The position numbers and the translations under genes were made by a program. DNA of 64,000 nt. Origin: Ferruginibacter sp. HRS2-29 (GTDB lineage: Bacteria; Bacteroidota; Bacteroidia; Chitinophagales; Chitinophagaceae). The stretch spans positions 62,001 through 126,000 of the forward strand of contig NZ_RJUB01000141.1 in the NCBI RefSeq assembly GCF_024343615.1. The letters run 5' to 3'. How positions within the stretch are numbered: the stretch's first letter is position 1; the number at the start of each line of letters is the position of its first letter. The notes under the pieces are model-generated. The model was not told the DNA's origin. It worked only from the letters and a program-made list of their open reading frames with translations, and ran no database searches. This document shows, piece by piece, positions 62,540 to 64,000 of the stretch.

Positions 62540-63880
62540 TTAAACTGCCTGTTTCGCTTTCAGCTCAAGATATTTATTGATGGAATTCACGGTCAGATTT
62601 TCGGGTGTAGACAATACAGACATGATACCATACTTGAGCAATTCTTTTACCACGAGCCTTTTTTCAAATACCAGTTTTTCAGCGATCGTTTTTACATACA
62701 CATCTTCCACCGTATAGGCATCGGCGCCGCTCAGCCTGGTCAGTTCGGTATTTTCAAAAAACACTACCAGCAAAAGGTGATGCCTTGCTATGGAGCGAAG
62801 GTAATTCACCTGGCGTTTCAATCCATTCAGCGATTCGAAATTTGTATACAAAATGAGCAGGCTTCGCTGTTTGATCTTATGCCTTACCTGCGTGTACAGC
62901 ATTTCAAAATCACTTTCGAGGAAATCTGTTTTTTCTTTATACAATGCTTCGAGGATATTTTCCCGCTGCACCGGTTTACGATCGGCCGCTATCACGGTTC
63001 CCATTTTATTGGAAAAACTGACCAGGCCTACCTTGTCCTGTTTCTGCAGGCAAATATTATTCAAAGCCAGTACACTGTTGATCGCGTAATCCAGCAGCGT
63101 AAGTCCACCGAAAGGCATTTTCATCAACCTTCCTTTATCGATGATACAATATACCTGCTGGGATTTTTCATCCGTATAATTGTTCACCATCAGCATACCC
63201 TTTCGGGCGGTGGCTTTCCAGTTGATAGTGCGGATGTCATCGCCACTTACATAATCTTTTATCTGCTCAAACTCCATGCTCTGCCCTATCTTACGGACCC
63301 TTTTATTTCCATTGCCCTGCACCGAAGTATTGGAAAGCAACTGGTAATTGCGGAGGTTCAAAAACGAGGGATAGACCCTCACCGTTTCATCAGCATTGAT
63401 CTCAAACCGCCTGACCAGAAGTCCCAGGCCGGTACGTGTGAACAACAGTATCTTACCAAATTCATAGGCGCCGCGTTCTGTAGGCCGGAGCGTATATTCC
63501 AGCAAATGTTGTTGTCTGCCGCTGAACCGGCGGGTCATTTCAAAATCCCTTTCCTGGAACTGGAAGGGCAATTCGTCAATGATATTCATCTTCACCGGGA
63601 ATGAAAAAGGATTTTTCACCTGCAACGAAACCTTGTTTTCATCGCCATTGCTCAACCGGTCGCTGATATACCTTTCCGCCTGCGGTACTTTTTTGGTAAA
63701 AAATAAAAAGGCATAATCCGCTATCAACAGTATGACCAACACCCCGAATACCAGTTTCGCGATCTCATACAGCGATGGCACAAAAAACGAAACGATGAAA
63801 AATACAGCACATGCTCCGCCGGCCACGTATAACCGCAAGGTGACAAAAAGATCGCCGATATATTTTTTAAAAGAACCCAT
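62540..63880 (-). CDS. DUF58 domain protein (446 aa)
   Basis: Two N-terminal membrane segments (LYVAGGACAVFFIVSFFVPS and VLVILLIADYAFLFF) are followed by a beta domain. The DUF58 signature is near residue 205: QIKDYVSGDDIRTINWKATAR. After it comes a vWA-like fold with YCIIDKGRLM in place of a typical metal site (DxSxS is changed to DKGR). DUF58 proteins usually partner with a MoxR ATPase encoded just upstream; that position lies beyond the right edge. The role is probably envelope or protein-complex assembly. The gene ends 2 nt past the loose repeat. Confidence 0.9.
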   Translation of the reverse strand: MGSFKKYIGDLFVTLRLYVAGGACAVFFIVSFFVPSLYEIAKLVFGVLVILLIADYAFLFFTKKVPQAERYISDRLSNGDENKVSLQVKNPFSFPVKMNIIDELPFQFQERDFEMTRRFSGRQQHLLEYTLRPTERGAYEFGKILLFTRTGLGLLVRRFEINADETVRVYPSFLNLRNYQLLSNTSVQGNGNKRVRKIGQSMEFEQIKDYVSGDDIRTINWKATARKGMLMVNNYTDEKSQQVYCIIDKGRLMKMPFGGLTLLDYAINSVLALNNICLQKQDKVGLVSFSNKMGTVIAADRKPVQRENILEALYKEKTDFLESDFEMLYTQVRHKIKQRSLLILYTNFESLNGLKRQVNYLRSIARHHLLLVVFFENTELTRLSGADAYTVEDVYVKTIAEKLVFEKRLVVKELLKYGIMSVLSTPENLTVNSINKYLELKAKQAV

Positions 63881-63883
63881 TTA

Positions 63884-63967
63884 GATGTATGATGTATGAT
63901 GTGTGATGTGTGATGTGTGATGTGTGATGTGTGATGTATGATGTGTGATGTGTGATCTGTGATGTAT
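63884..63967. repeat. Tandem 7-bp repeat (GATGTRT x12)
   Basis: Twelve 7-bp units lie in a row, seven of them GATGTGT, four GATGTAT and one GATCTGT. The array begins 3 nt upstream of the DUF58 ATG. It is the ATGATGTATG word family seen at 24497 and 48159. The inverse arm may lie beyond the right edge, but only 33 nt remain in the window, and they show nothing clear. Confidence 0.92.
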
Positions 63968-64000
63968 GAGTTTTAATGATGGTCTATTATTTCTTTCAAT

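Noticed and set aside
62468..63604. A 378-codon plus-strand frame
   Set aside because: It is antisense to the DUF58 gene and its composition (many Phe, His, Ile, Gln) is typical of a reverse-frame artefact.

Overview
This window looks like a chromosomal segment from a member of the Bacteroidota, most likely Chitinophagaceae or a close relative. The evidence is a type IX secretion plug protein, a lipid-anchored TamA homologue (TamL type), DUF6265 and PepSY-like secreted proteins, giant secreted RHS-type proteins, near absence of Shine-Dalgarno sequences, several TTG/GTG starts, and recurrent -7 elements of the TAnnTTTG type. The taxon is inferred from gene content, not from a marker gene.

Layout. 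(1) 1-20416, all on the minus strand: a five-gene cluster read right to left. It encodes a predicted outer-membrane beta-barrel with a coiled coil (704 aa), a secreted protein with an FN3-like domain (368 aa), a 2875-aa secreted RHS-shell-type protein with DNRLRE-like, jelly-roll and PA14 modules, a 240-aa secreted protein, and an RHS/YD-repeat protein of at least 2542 aa that runs off the left edge. (2) 20417-21223: an AT-rich, gene-free stretch holding a tRNA 3'-end fragment, a candidate attachment-site scar bordering the RHS cluster. (3) 21224-25299: DUF6265 protein, GH2 glycosidase, uracil-DNA glycosylase and PlsC acyltransferase. (4) 25405-32224: envelope genes, with lptD divergent from an amidase - MCE/MlaD-like - LptA/OstA-like run. 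(5) 32404-35851: secreted proteins of unknown function. (6) 36151-38916: a membrane pyrophosphatase fused to a C-terminal OmpA domain. (7) 39031-43872: a PAP2 phosphatase and an LTA-synthase-like sulfatase, followed by a histidine kinase/response regulator pair. (8) pdxJ and a TlpA-like thioredoxin. (9) 46152-52915: a complete trpLEGDCFBA operon with a classical attenuator, whose leader peptide has three consecutive Trp codons. (10) 53148-63880: housekeeping and envelope genes (NAD-binding protein, transaldolase, SRP RNA, T9SS plug, LolE-like permease, TrmH-type methyltransferase, TamL, TruB, DUF58).

A second theme is intergenic architecture. Almost every gene end, and several gene starts, carry a long hairpin built from short words repeated a few times and then repeated in inverse orientation. 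The word differs at every site. Most sit between convergent genes and probably terminate transcription, but some lie inside operons, between divergent genes, or run into the last codons of a gene.

Most notable items: the trp attenuator (directly visible), the RHS cluster with its shared cysteine-bearing modules and bordering tRNA scar, the pyrophosphatase-OmpA fusion, and the family of word hairpins.
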